In this document: positions 12,601-27,600 of the stretch, one piece after another | Layout: each line of letters starts with the position of its first letter | How positions within the stretch are numbered: the first letter of the stretch is position 1 | Origin: Epiperipatus broadwayi | Taxonomy: Eukaryota; Onychophora; Udeonychophora; Euonychophora; Peripatidae | Direction: 5' to 3' | Length of the DNA: 64,000 bases | Assembly (NCBI GenBank): GCA_028023455.1 | Contig: JAQFVV010012402.1 | Location: 12,816,292 to 12,880,291, forward strand | Notes under the pieces: generated by a model | What the model saw: only the letters and a program-made list of their open reading frames with translations | Told to the model about the DNA's origin: nothing | Databases searched by the model: none | Made by a program: the position numbers and the translations under genes

Positions 12601-15600
12601 TGGCCCATAATAGAACCAATCCTGCCAGATAATACAAAGTATATAATATAAAAGTTTGTAGGGGGAGGGAAACTACTCCACGAAATGTAAATGGAACAAG
12701 ACTACAACTCCACTTCTGAAGTAAAATAGAAGAAATAAGCTAGAAAATAATTTTTTTTTTTTAAGTAATTGGGACAAAATTTCATAGATAGATGGATTTG
12801 AATACTATGGAGTAGACTTAATAACCCTGTGAATCTCTACACAACTTTTCATCGATCTTAGATTCTTAACTTTGCCTACTGAAGGAAACACTGGAAGGAC
12901 CGCTATTTGAATAAGTATTTGCCAAAATGTACTATTTGGAACGGAAAATAATACCAGAAAATGTAAGCATTTATTTTTGTTTTCTTTATTTTAACCAATT
13001 ATCAGAACTAATCATAACACAAAAGTTATTTAGACTGAAGAGAAAAAAAAGATTAAAGTATTTTAATTTTCGCGCTGTTATTAATTCAGCATTAAGCAGA
13101 AAAATACGTTTATGTATAAATTGATATTTCAAGAAAATATTCGAAATCACTTTAAGGAAAGTTTCAAAAAATAATGAAGAAATTAAAATTTCACTTTAAA
13201 TCATATAAAGTAATTAGTTTAAAATAAAAAAAAATGCGTAAAATATTTCTTATGTCATTGGAAAGAGAAATCGTCTGCTTTGATATTCCCCTGGAAGTAG
13301 TCAGTCACGTATATATATTCTTAATAGTTGCTTAATATTAAATCAATTCTATTTAACATTCTTAAATATGAAATAAATTGCCAATAATAGTGAATAAAGA
13401 AATATTGATTTTTTTTTCCCTTGATTATGCAACCTATAAAGTAATAATATTTTAAGTGTTTAAAATTACCCAAATTATTTAAGATTGTGACAATTACTGT
13501 GGACGGAAAAACCAAGTAAACAAAATTCATAAATGATTTAAAAGTTTATTTCTAAAGATCGTAATAAACTGATTATAATTGTACTACATTTGGAAAAATA
13601 TATATGTTACATATTAATTAAAATGAAAAAAAAAACCAAGTAAGCAAAATTCATAAATGATTTAAAAGTTTATTTTCAAAGATCGTAATAAACTGGTTAT
13701 AATTGTGCTATATTTGAAAAAAAAATATGTATGTTACATATTAATTAAAATCGCTTAGAAGATCGTAATTTGCTGATAAAAGGGAAGTGAAAGAAGTATT
13801 TATTTATTTATCGTTAGTAAATAATTTGCAACGTAATAACATTTTAAACGGTTTTTAAAATCACCCAGATTATTTATGAGTATAACAGATCTTCGCGCAG
13901 ATGAAAAAAAAGAAGAAAAACAAAAATAGACAAATCAATAGATATTAATTAAACCTATTTTAAGTGTCTTATTCTCGAAAATGTTTTAATATTGCTTCAG
14001 TATGCTTACATTAGTACACAAACCGATAAAGGATTTCTATTGACATTGGAGAAATGTTTGAATTTTGTCTGAAGATGTTAATATTGAACCGGATAACCAA
14101 AATATATGTATATTTTACTCAGGAATGTTTGCTTATCATATCCGTTTTCATGTGTTTTATTTATAAGAACGAATCAAACTTCGATAAAGTCCAATGGTAG
14201 AAACAGAAATGTTTGTTTAGTTTGTTAATTGCTATATATAATATTGTAATGCGTTTTTTTTCTTTCATGTGTTATTCAGATATTAGGTTTTTTATATATA
14301 TCAGGGTATAAAATATACTAAGTAATGATGTAGCTGTGTATAAAGTTATATACATTTATTATCCATATTTATATTATTTTCCCAATGAAGGGAAAGCATA
14401 AAATAAATATTATATATCGGGTAAGAATGAGAAATGTTTACCTCTTTCACTGCTAAAACAGATGTTAATATTATATTGAGGAGGGGAACAAATAGACCCA
14501 AACTGGTCAAAAATATACACATAATGATACCATTGTTCTAGTATATAAAATAATTTAATAAGCATTTTTTTTTATTATTGCTTAATTTTGATTATGAACG
14601 AAATGTCCTCTTTAAATACAAAATGTAGTTTAATCCTTCTTGTTTACATGTACATGGCTTGCTATAATAAAAGGTATAATTATTGTTTTGAAATAATTAA
14701 TGGTTATTTTACTGATATTGGTGGTCTGTTTATAAAACATTAACAGTTTCTGCAATGTGCAATGGAATATTTATGTTTCCACTTAGATTATTAGTGCTGT
14801 TTTACCTTGCTATTGTATTGATCAGAATTTGTGATAGATTTTAGGATGAGTTTGGGCTACATATAAGAGCCTTAGATATAATAATAATTAATATTGTACA
14901 TGGGATGATAGAGAATTCCCCATTGTGATTAATATGAGAGGATGATATTGTTGGGGCTAATTAAGAGTTAGTGCTTAGAGCATAGTTACGCCTAAAAGAG
15001 GTAGATCCCATGGTCTGAATTCTGTTTTCCAGTGGAGAGGCACTGCCCACACTTTTATACCTATGAAAAGGTATCAGAATTGGCCATATTCTTACACAAC
15101 TATTATGTTGTTTCTTGATATACAACTATCATGTTGTTTTGTAGAGTCTCCTTTATTTAGATCCCTCAAAAAATTATATAGTTAATATTCCACCGTGTAT
15201 GATAAAGTGTAGTGTGTTTTAGATCGAATACCAAGGATAAGATAAAGTCTGATATAGCTATAGTGTTGTCTAATGGAAATAGTGTCTTTCTGATGTTGTG
15301 TAATCTTCATCAGTTTATAGACAGACCAACCAAAAACTTACTAGTGTTGTAGAACTTCTACATAAAAGAGCAAGGTGTGTACATGGACAATGTGGATTGG
15401 TTTTCAACAAGTAGGTGTTTACTGATGAATTAATAATATCAGTTAATTAATAAATGGTTAAGTTGTGGACATAGTGAATGCTTTTGGTGTCATGTGTGCA
15501 TTTAACTGATGATGTTTGCCCCACGTTAATGCAATAAAAAATTTTATATAGTAAATTATAATAAATTATTACTTGTATTAGAGTGTGATAATTGCCCTTA

Positions 15601-18600
15601 TCATATTCTAATAACTCAAACAGCTACAATTTGATATAATAAATTGTAATTTGGAGTTTTTTTATTATTTAAAAGTTGCGTATATCCAAAGGATATTAAT
15701 ACATTTTGTTTGCAATTTCAATGCTAAAATAGCTCAAATAAGTTTAACCATCCTAGTTTACCCGATAGAATAATAAACAAACATATCTAAAATGTTTGTC
15801 ATATTATTAGTTGGTCATTACTTACAACATCATTAATTTCCATCCCTAATTTTGGAATGGATTTATCTTGTTTCGTGTAATGTGTCTGAAAGAGACTTGT
15901 ACATAATGTAAATAAATATTGTTGTGTCAAAAATTTATTTAGTTGTCAGTATTCTTATTGCTAATCAACACACCCACACATTATTATTGTTATTGCTATC
16001 AACCTATCCTGTGATTATAGTGAAATTGTCATCAATCAATATTGTAAAAGTCACTATATGTAGGTATATCAGAATAATTGTGTTAAGCCCTATAATTTAT
16101 GAGTATATCTAGGGCATCCTAACTTAATAATTAAACATACTAACCTAAAGAATATTAGTTTAAGTGATATACTAAAAGATTAAAAACCTAATATTGGTTT
16201 GATCAGTTCATTTGAATCCTCAGATCTATCATTCACTGGTCTTGATCACCTTGTTTCTAATTAATGGAGAAAGAAAGTTGGGAAGCTATTACGTTTAGCT
16301 ATCGAAAAATTACCCTTACTTATTGGAAATTAAAGTTTAGCATAGTTAGGGAATGTATAGAATTTATTTAAAATTATTGAATATGGTTTAGTAATTCAAT
16401 TCAGTATTAAGTGCTATTTTGTGTGTGTTATGCTTGGGTAGTGGTAAAATCCCTCTCACTGACCCAAGTGTATCTAGCATATCACCCTTTAAGCTATGTG
16501 AACCCTGAGGATAAATTATATCAATTTGTGATAGGATTGGAATTTATGGTAAATTTGTATCCAGTTAATTATTGTAATTAGAGGGGAATTGTGTTACATT
16601 CACTGTGAGATATAATGTCAACCAAATTTTTAAGTATCTATTACTTCTTTTGTCTGAAATGTATAGTTGGTTTTGACTTTATGGTGAATATTCTGGTCTT
16701 AGTAAGCTTAGAATCTGTATTTTATTTAATTGTCTTATTATCATTTAATTCAATATCAAATTTAGAGTTTTGTAATGTTCATCTTTCATCACCATCATTT
16801 CTCTCATCTGTCATTTCAATCTTTCTTTATTCTCTTTTTTCATCCTAATTCACTCATCATTCATTAGCTCTTATCCCATTCTCATCTTAATCATCCATTA
16901 ACTCTTACACATCTTCATTCTCAGACTCATTTTATTTTATTATTTAATTATTACTTATTTGCATCATTCATTTACATCCTCATTTACTTATTGCCTAATT
17001 TATACTTCTAATTTCATATTCATTCCATCGATCTAATTATTATTTATTTATTAATTTGACAAATATGAAGTTTATTTATTTTTTTTTTTTTTGTTTGTTT
17101 GCTTGTTTATGGATTTTGAGGCTAGCTTGACCAGAAATTATTAATCCACCTTGTGATCTTCTCTAAGATTATAGTTTCATGCGAGCTTAGCTAATAAAGA
17201 AATCATCTTTAGTTTCTCATTTATTTTAGGTATATATTCTTGATTAGTTGTAGCTAGGAAAGTTACAGAGAAAGATATGATTTCCAAACGTGTAAATTGG
17301 ACTAGTTAGATTAGGGGGAAAGGCTACAGGTAAGATTATAGCACCTAAAATGTGCGGTATGATTTATTTATGATTACAGAAATGTGTAGGTCTGATTGTC
17401 CAATGATCAGAGGAGAAGGTTACAATATATATATATATAAAATAGAGGATATATTCCTTGGTATTCAAATGTGCCAATAGCACATAAATTATCCAGTTTA
17501 AAATCATTTTTATTTAGGAATAATAAATTATGTAAATATAGTTCTGATAAAATAAGTAACATAAATGTATTTATTATGGATTTGTTAAATGTTGGATATG
17601 ATCATAAATTAATTTATAATATTGTTACTAAGTTTAATAATAATAGAAATATTTTAGATGCTATAGATATTGATAAGATAAAATATACTTGGATATCAAT
17701 ACCATTTATTTGTAATGAACAAGTGAAATTTATAAAACAGATATATAAAAATATATGTCGAGTTGCATTTTATACTACTCCTAATTTAAATAGATTAATA
17801 AATAATTCAAAAAATAGGTGTAGTATTTTAAATCAAAGTTGTGCAATATATAAATGGCTATGTGTTTGTGGAAAGGCATATATTGGGGAATCTCGATGTA
17901 CATTGGAGAAAAGATCAAAGAAGCATTTGTTGTTATATAAACGAGTGCAAAAATCAAGACAAGAGAATGTTAGAAATGATGATGTATCACCATCAGTATT
18001 TTTTGATCATAATGTAACATGTAATTATGGTTTTGATTTTGATTTTAATAAAGTTAAGATTTTGTGTATTGAAAGAAATAATAATAAACGCAAAATTAAA
18101 GAAGCTATGTTAATAAAAAGTGAAAAGCAACAGTTGATAAACAGACAGGCCGCCAATATAAAAATTAATGAATTGTGGGAAAATTGATGTATGACGTATT
18201 ACTTTTTGTTTACATTTGTAACGGTTTTTTCTAATACAATTTGAATCTAGTTGACAACGACTACATAGATAGTTGAAAGTACTTCTATTAAATTGGTATA
18301 TATTTGTTTTTTTAAAATATTGTTTTACTGTATTAATTATTGTATTGTTTTGAATAATTATATATATATATATTTAAAAATAATAAAATATAACAGTAAT
18401 TAACTATTATATAGTCTTTCAATTCACAGAAGTACTTTTGATTAATTTCTAACCGAAAGTACTAACTTAAGGAATTAACCGAAAGTACTTCTGCGGATTG
18501 AAAGACTATATATAATAGTGAATTACCATTATATTTATTATTTTTATTGTTATTACAATAGTTTTTAATTAACAAACATTGTATTTGTATTATATATATA

Positions 18601-21600
18601 AAAGGAAATAATAATAAAAATATAAACTATCTGTTTTAGGTTTTCATATATTTAAAATATCAATCACTCCCAGATAGCTATATGCACTGGATTTATTTCA
18701 TATATATATATTTTTGTATCAATAATCACTCTGTGGTCAAGTTGCAATCTTTAGTGTCTATGTAAACATTAGGCCATAAATAAAGGTGGATTTCCACCTT
18801 TACTGATAAAAGGTTGCCTTGACAATAGATTGAGATTATTGATTGTTATTTACATTGTCTAAGTGTTGACTGCTTTCAATAAATTTACATATACAATAAA
18901 TAAGTCAAATATTTATATACAATAATATGCATAAAAATTTTTTAAAATAAAATTAAGATCAAATTAATCAGAAAAAAAGACAAAAATTAAATTTGAATTT
19001 CATCTGAAAATTCATAAAATCGAAAAATATCTATAAAAAAAAAAAAAAAAAACAAGATAAAAACTTCTATAAGATTAACATTTTTAGAACTATAAAAAGA
19101 AAACCTAGTGAAATATGTAATGATAAGATATAAATTTAGTTGTACAAAACTGATAATTGAATAATGTATGGAAAATCAGCCATTCTATTTTCGCCAGCAA
19201 TGGAACTAGCATTTTTTTTAAAAAATATTTTAATGCAATAATCATTGATTTGCAAATATTTTAATTAAAAATGTATCTTAAAAGAAAAAAATTAATCCAT
19301 GATGTTGGTGACATAAATAGTATGTAAAGACAAGAAAAAAAATCTAGTTCAGGAGAATCTAAACTAAAGGCAACGAATTTAAAATTAAAATAATGGTGAT
19401 TGAAATAATAGAAATAGGATGAGTTTGAAGATAAAGGAGATTTTCTTTAATTTATTAGTCTCTTAAAACATTGTCATTTAATTACAAAGTTTAATTTTCT
19501 TAATTCCATCTGCGAACATACATGACCTTGCTGGTTAAATATAATCTTTGCCTACTACATCGGATTTAAATCACTCACATGACTAGTTTATAATTAAAAT
19601 CATACAGTATAATGAATATTTTGTATATACATATTGTATTTTAAGATTCTTAATATTAGATAGACTACTGATTTATTGTAGATTCAATTTCTTTCTAATT
19701 ATAATCTATTTGTAATAATATTAATTTGTCATAAATGATTTGACTATAAATCAATATTATGTTTAACAGCTTTCAAATTCACATATAAATATAATTAAAA
19801 AACACTGTGATAATCAAAAATTTGAATCTATCAAAATAAATAGTAATAATAAAATCTCAATCAAGCAACTTAAAATTAATTATGTCACTACAAGTTTATG
19901 AACAATTAACATTTCAAAATTTTCCAAAAACGATTTAAAATGTGGTTTAAACTAAATTTACGTAATACTATTTCTAACAATCCAACCGGAAAACAAAATA
20001 TAACAGTTATGCATGATTATTGCAAAGGTTCACCAATTTATTTAGATCATAAAGATCAATTGTTTACTTGTAAGGTTGTTCCAAATATTATAAAGAATGT
20101 TTCTTTAAATTTCTTTTTTTGTAATTCACATTCACTCTGTAATATGACTACTTTATCAAAACAAAAAAACAATATTATAATTATTAGCATGAAAGGCAAT
20201 AACTGATATAAACAATTAAATTCCCATTACTCCGTAATTTTCAATATAACATTTTGTATTTTTACATTGGACTATTGCCATCATCTAATACAAGTATTGA
20301 ATGTCTTTAGAAAAAGTTAACTTTATTTAAATATTCCAAATACATTCAACTGTTAGTAATAGCACATCGAACAGGTTAGCTATTATTCTCCCCTCTTCTT
20401 CAAGTGTTGCTGGCCTAACCAGTGACAGTACTAGCATGGATTTGAATCTGGAGCCTTAGATTCTCGAGTATTGAATTTTAAGATAACGCTCTAACCAACT
20501 GAGCCAATGTGCCAAAGGCAACAGTCAATAGATATTTCATATACTTATCTAAGAGGTTCCTCCTGATTTCTCCATGTTTTCCTAAGAGCAAAGTTGATTA
20601 GTGGTTTCCACACATTATATATAGTCACACTAGGTTAGCTTATGGGATTGTTTTCCACTTTCATGTGAGCAGCTTCTTTAAATTTTCTTCTTTGTACCTT
20701 TTCTTGTCTATCCAATATTTTTGTATTTTCCCCAATTGAACGTATGTTAACCGTCACATACATGGTTTGCTACCTTAGACATATCTGCTCTCTCTCTTCT
20801 AATCATCAGTTTGTGTTCTTGCAAGCACTAATCAATGGAATAACTGGTCTCACCATAGACATATCTGCTTTCTCTCTTCTAATCATCAGTTTGTGTTCTT
20901 GCAAGCACTAATCAATGGAATAACTGGTCTCACCAATATATGTTATTAAAACAGGCAAAACTCTCCATACAATAGAGCCACTCAGTGCAAGATAGAGTAA
21001 TCAATGGATGCCAGAAGACTTGTGCATAAAATCCCTATCTAGTATCTACTCAGATCTAAGGCTTCTAATTTGGGAATATTGGACGAGTAGGCACTAGATA
21101 GGGATTTTATGCGCAAACCTTCTGGCATCCATTGATTACTCTGATTTGCACTGAGTGGCACTACTGTATAGAGAGTTTTGCCTGTTTTAATAAGTTATGA
21201 GCAAGCAAAAGAAATGGTGATCATGTAATATATGTTCTTCCACATGCACATGGTATTTCATAGCTGCAGTTTTTTCTTTTCAGCATTTCAAATTTAGGCT
21301 TTGTAGTTGTTAGTATTCCTTGTAGTGTGATACGGCTCGGTAAAGATGTTCTGATGTTATACTGATTGCAGATTTTCCCTAATTTGTCTGCTATTTTTGG
21401 AATGTATGGGTACATTACGGTACCAATAATTGGTTCTTTTTGTTGTCTATTTAATATTTTCTTAAGAACAGCAGATGGATAACCATATTCCATAAGAGTT
21501 TCTTCTATATAAATCTTTTCTTTTTCCAAATCGCTGGTTTCTGAACAATTTTTTTTTGCTCTGTTCATAGTGATAGTATAACTCCATGTTTTGTGTTTCT

Positions 21601-24600
21601 GATGTGATTGGATGTAAATGCTAGGTAATTTGCTGTATGTGTGGTTTTCAGTAAACTGTAGTTTTGATTTTGCCATGAGGGAGTCTTGTCACAAGACCAT
21701 CTAAGAATGCCAATTTTTGTTTTTGTTCTGATTCTATTGTGAATTTAATTGAACGGGGTATGTTATTGATGTGTTTCCAGAATGTTTATGGCAGTGCTTC
21801 ACCATGTGGCCATACAACAACTGTATCATCTACATAGCAAAGCCAAACATTAGATCGATAGGGAGGTTTTTATGACTAATCAAGTTCTTCCATGTAAATA
21901 TTGCTAATCAGGGGAGACAATGATGAGCCGATATTCATTCCTTGATTTTGTTAGAAGAATTCTGTGTTACATCGAAAGAAGGTTGTTTTTATGCAGAATG
22001 CTAATAGTTCCATTATACTATCAATAGGAAGAGCTGTTCGGGTTTGTAAACTATTATCACCATTTAATCTTTTCCTTACAATAGACAACGCTTCTTCACA
22101 TGGTACATTCGTAATAAACTTTCCACACCAAAGCTTACCAGTAAGTCAGTTCCTTCAATTTCCATTTTCTGATTAATTCTACAAAGTGTCTAAAATCCCT
22201 GACAAAGGACTGGGTCTTGTATGCCAAAGGACTTAGAGCTTTGAGACAAAATCTTGCCAAATTTTGCAAGGTGTATCTCTAGAACTAACAATAGGTCTTA
22301 ATGGAACATGATCCTTATGGATTTTGGGTAGACCATGAAGATGAAGAATTTTGCTGAAATACGATGTTTTCTTTTTTCTGAATCAGTTAAGTACCTACAA
22401 TGCTTTCTGAGTAATGTTTGTAACTTTGTTTCTATACTCGGAATCTGATTTTTTGCCACTTTTCTATATTAGCCTGCTGTGAGGAGTTCTTGTATTTTGT
22501 TGTCATAATCAGTTGCATCCATTACAACTGTTGCATTGCCTTTAATTCCGTCTTTAATATGGTGTATCACAATTTGAAATTGGATAAAATTTGAATTTTT
22601 TATTAATATTTTTATTAATACATGCATTTAATTTTTTTCTTTTCTAGTCAGTTTACTAGATTACACGAAAAAGGCAAAGGCAGCAAATCTTTATCGGCCA
22701 GATTAGTTAATAAAATGGATTAAAAATATGCTGATGATTCGCATTTCAAGGCCTTCAACGCGATAAAAACGTAACCGTGGAATATCAGTCATAAGTATTT
22801 AATTTTAATTTTTTAATTATTTAAATATTTTAAACTTTGTTTAATTATATGATAAATGGTATAATTTATTAATGTGTTTGCATTTGTATTGGCATGTCTG
22901 TGTAGTATATAAATTATATATTAAATCATTTATATTATTTATTATACAGTATATAAATTTGTATTCAAATGTAACAAAAGTGCTTTATGTACAATGTAAT
23001 TTTAGGTCTCTGATCCAAGTTTGAGGCAACCTCATTTTATAAACATAATGATTCTCAAAAGGTTTAATAATTTATTTATGTGTTCATATTTGTATTAGGG
23101 TATTTGTGTTTGCACTTTTATGTTTGTGTTCGTATAACAAGTAATGATTTACATATATAGAGCAGTGCAATGTAAATTTTAAGACAGATTATCAGATGTA
23201 CAGAAAGGTTGCAGTTGATAAAGCAATCACAAAATTTACTGGCATAGTATCATGTAAAAATATAAACACTTAAAACCCTCACCGAGAGATTTCAAATGGT
23301 ATGTGTGTAGTGATAGCCATAATGATATATATATATACCACATGGAATTTGTATGCAGGCAAAGAATCAAATTCTGATTCTTGCCTAGGTCTTGGTACCC
23401 ACGCTGTGGAGTCAGTAGTTTTGCCATATCTTGCACCACATTATTTTCAAGTCTATAGATAGCAAATGAGTATATGCAAATAAATTATATCTCTGTGGGT
23501 CAATAAATATAACAACATAGCATCATTGGTGCATAAAGAATATAATCATCACTGGTGTACACAAAAAATATAAAATGAAGAGATGAAACTCATTTTATCA
23601 ATGATATAAACAGTAGCCTACAATTTCTAGTTTTAGATAGACAAGAAGACAAATGCTATGATGACAAATGCATATCCACCATCTGGAAATGATTTGTTTT
23701 GTATCTTTTTCTTATAGACACCTTTGAGATTTGTTAACTTTTGGGTAAAAAGATAAAAATGAAAAATTCTTATGCGACTAGTTTTGGAGATTCTGAAGCT
23801 ATGGATTATCTCAGGTAAGAAGTATTATATATGGTGTGAGAGAAAATTTTATGAGGAATACAAAGAAATTATCAATGAAGATGTAACTTAAACTTAATTA
23901 ATGATAAATTAGAAATTATGAACAAACTACAAAATAATAATTATGTCGGATGATGAAATTTCTTTTTTCCTTATTTTTTAAATAGTAATCACTATTTGTC
24001 TTAGCCTTATTGTTTTCCTTGTTTCTATCAATGTAAAGTTTTTTGCTCTAAAATTATTAAAACTGAAGTTGTGAAAATTTTGTCCAAGTCAGTTTTTTTA
24101 AAAATTCAAAATCAACTGGTTAAATAATTGCCTGAGCAGCAAATTGGGACAATCGTAATTGGATTTGAATTAACAGAGAAAATGGTGGGCATATCACAAA
24201 TCAGTATATGTGAATTTAATGTAGATAATCTGAGTGAGTGGCCATTGTATGTTCAGAGGATAAAAAATTATTTTATACTAAATAATATTACCAAGAATAT
24301 AGTAAAAGTAGCCTCTTTACTTTGCTTTGCAGGCCAAAGAGTAATCGAGATAGCTAAATAACTGTGTGAAAATTCACCAGAGACACAGAAATACGATAAG
24401 CTTATAACAAAGCTAGATGATTATTTCAACCCCCAGCCATACAAATTTATTGCTCAAATGGATTTTAGAGACAGAAGGCAAAGGAATTATGAAGTGGTCT
24501 AAGAGAGATGGCAAAACCATGCCTTTACAGCAAATTTTTAGAGGAAGCTCTCCTTTGGCAACTATCATAAGGGATAATAGATGATCAGTTTAGGCAGATA

Positions 24601-27600
24601 CTATTAGCAGTAAATGATCTAACCTATGAGGAAGCAATCAGACATGAACAAGCTTACAAACTACTACTAGACCAATCGAGAGTTCAGAAGTTTCACAAGA
24701 CCAGAACCAACCACTTCAAGCTACAATTTTTTAAAATGTCAGGAGTTGAATCTAAAACAGACAAACAAGTTAAATGTTTCTGATGCGGAATAATTGGTCA
24801 AAAGCCCGTGATTATAATAAGCAAGAAAGTGAAAGTTGTAGGAAAATAACTGATAACCTCGAAAGATGGCACCACCATACAAAGCTGAGCAGAATATTTA
24901 TCTGCAGTGGATGAAAAGCAGCTACATAAAAAATGCTACCATAGACAAATCTGATCAAATGTTAAATGTAAAAATAATCGGCAAACCAATAACATGGAAA
25001 TTGATAGTGAGACAGGGGTACTGATGAAAAGCAGAGATTGGAAAGTCTAATTAAGAATTTAAAATTCCCCCCAAAAGTAGAAAAAACTCATCTCAAGGCC
25101 TGGGATGCTAACAAAAATCCCATAAAAATATTAGGAGTCGCAAAAGTAAAAGTAGAAACAAGGAAGAGTAAAGAAATACTATTACTGTACATAGTGAGTG
25201 GAGAAATTAACCCAACCATAGGCCGAGAAAAGTTTGCACCCCTAGGCATAGGGATATGCATTATTAAGAAAATCAATATAAAATCACAAGGTAAAAAATG
25301 TCACAGGCAAACGCATTACCTAGATGCCAAGATAAAGGTGAATTGTCTAGGACAAAAACCTATATAAATTCCATTGATCAGCAAACTTCAAAAACTATTA
25401 ATAGTCGAACAATAGCAGAATGGACTAACACACACTCTGGGTACAAAATTCTTAAAAATGGGATAGGGAGCAAATGGCCCACTAGATGTCCTCCCTACTT
25501 AAAGGATTGTTGAAAGTACATGAGAGCCTGTTCATAAATAAAGGCTGTATAATGATGGATGACAAAGTATTTGTACCCAGCTATGGTCATGGAAAAGTAT
25601 TTAGATTATTGCACCAAATTCATCCAGGAATAGTTAGAGCTAAAATCCTGTTATGCAGCTAAGTATGGTGGCCAGGAATAAATAGAGACCTCGAACTGTA
25701 TATTAAAAAGTGCGAAGAGTGTCAAATCACTGCTGATCAACCGCCAAAGAAATATATCTCATGGCCTATGCGGGAGAAAGGAAGGGAAAGAATCCATATC
25801 GACCATGGAACGGACATTATTTAATAGTAGTGGATTCATAGTCGTTGGACTGAATATTGAGTTTTAGTTCGTCCACAACTATCGAGAAACTTAGATATTC
25901 ATTACAGATAGAACTCCAGAGATCCTCATGTCAGATAATGGTACTGCTTTCTGCTCAGAGAAATTCGAAGATTTTATTAACGAATGGGGGATAAAACATA
26001 TAAGATCACCAACCTATCACCCAGAGTCAAATGGAATCACCAAGAAGGCAGTCCAAAACATGAAAAAAAAGCTTAAAACCAAAAATATAAATGAAGCCTT
26101 ATTCGAAATAGCGTTTCATCAACATTGAACGCATCTAGTGCCACTGGGAAAATCCCAACTGAACTATTCTTTCAAAGAAAAATATATAATAAATTATTAA
26201 TCTTGTTACCTACCCGAAGTAATGAGACATTAAAGGTAGGGAGAAATTTTGAAATAGGTGACAACTTGGGAGAAAGCAACCATTACAAATAATATTGTGA
26301 ATCAACAGGCAGAAATTGAAACTGAAGAGGGCATAAAACTTCAGAAGCACAAAAATCAGCTGAGAAGATGATATTGGTCATCTGTAAATAATGGAAACAG
26401 TGAAGAAGCAACTAAAAACAACACTGAAACTAGAACCAGTCTGGAAACCTACAACCCCCAAAAAAAAAATTGTTGATGGTTGGAGAATCTTCCGAAAATG
26501 AGATAGTTATACTGAAATCACCATTGAGGTACAGCAAAGACCGCCAGCATCCAACAAGAACTAGAAACTCCCCTGCTCATCTCAAACACTATGTTAGGTG
26601 AAGAATCATACTTCTGGAGTGGAGGAGGAGTGCAGTGTTCAAGGTCAAACAAGGAATATGTGTGTGTGTGCGTGCATAAATGTATAATAATTGTGTAGAA
26701 TAAAAATAATAACTTTGTACAATAATTGTGTATAATGATTGTGTCAAGTGATTATATATATATTGTGACAGTAGCTTAAAATCACACCCACACAAACCTT
26801 AGCCATCTAAAATATTGATTGGGTTTAGTTAAGATTTTAACATAAAGTAAATAAGTATTTCTAAAATACTGTTTTAAAATAAAAATGTATAAATATTTAA
26901 AGACAATGTACTAATGCTGTATTAAATAGTGGGAATAGTAGGTCATTTACCATTAAATCATGCATATATATTGTGACAGTCAGATGATGTATGTTGGCTT
27001 AACCCAGTTCGAATACTAGGCGAAGGTACCTCGGGGCCACTCATACGCGAGATATTAAATCAAGAATACTATGACCCCTGCCCTCTTCGTCTATTCTCGA
27101 GACTAACCCACGAACCAACAACACTATCTGAGCGATGCATAAATTATTTTTCAACCGGCGACAACTTAGCATCAGCGGAAAGAAACATGGACAGGAAACT
27201 TACGGAACTAAATAGTTAAATGTGCAAAAGTACTAAGAAATATGTGTTTTGCGTGCCTGGATCATTAGAAAAGTAAAACAAAGCATTGAAAGATAACTAG
27301 CAAACTCAAGCTTTTTAGTTAAATAAATATCTTTAATAAAAGACATTTGAAATATTATTAATAATTTAATGGCCTTCGCTATTCCCCGAAATTTCTGAAT
27401 AACTAATGAGACAATGAAAACCCGATTAATATACTTGAGGTCTAAATCTTTCCTTCCCAGTTTTATTAAACATTGTCAACTCGAATCTGCTCGATAATGT
27501 GTAATAATAAAAATTTTCCGCAAAGCAGTTTCTAATTGCTTTGCACTAAAACAGAGTTTAAAACCATTTAAGATGTATATCGCTAAATCTGACATACGTA

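Larger units (their letters stand above)
20600..22560 (-). pseudogene. Decayed Penelope-like element (PLE3), reverse transcriptase plus GIY-YIG
   Basis: Minus-strand pieces in order: GNATVVMD near 22530 (upstream reverse transcriptase), the YVDD catalytic motif at 21825-21836 in YVDDTVVVWPHG, an open segment 21221-21676 that is the linker and ends in YEIPCACGRTYI, then after an inserted element YIGETS...CLQEHKLMIRREKADMS (20780-20940), and a degraded GIY-YIG tail (VANHVCDG...) to about 20600. Stops and frameshifts occur throughout, so it is dead. Part of the endonuclease is tandemly duplicated. It belongs to a different lineage from PLE1 and PLE2, judging by sequence. Confidence 0.85.
24120..26590 (+). 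mobile_element. Decayed, internally deleted Ty3/gypsy-type retroelement
   Basis: Plus-strand remnants in gag-protease-integrase order with stops and frameshifts. Reverse transcriptase and RNase H are missing between about 25370 and 25400. No LTR was recognised at either end. The parts are listed separately. Confidence 0.75.

Noticed and set aside
19940-20206. 88-codon plus-strand ORF as a gene
   Set aside because: No motif, no upstream or downstream gene structure, in plain AT-rich intron.
20425-20515. A tRNA gene on the minus strand
   Set aside because: The D-arm and B-box-like sequence are good, but there is no closing acceptor stem or regular anticodon arm; it is a SINE head.
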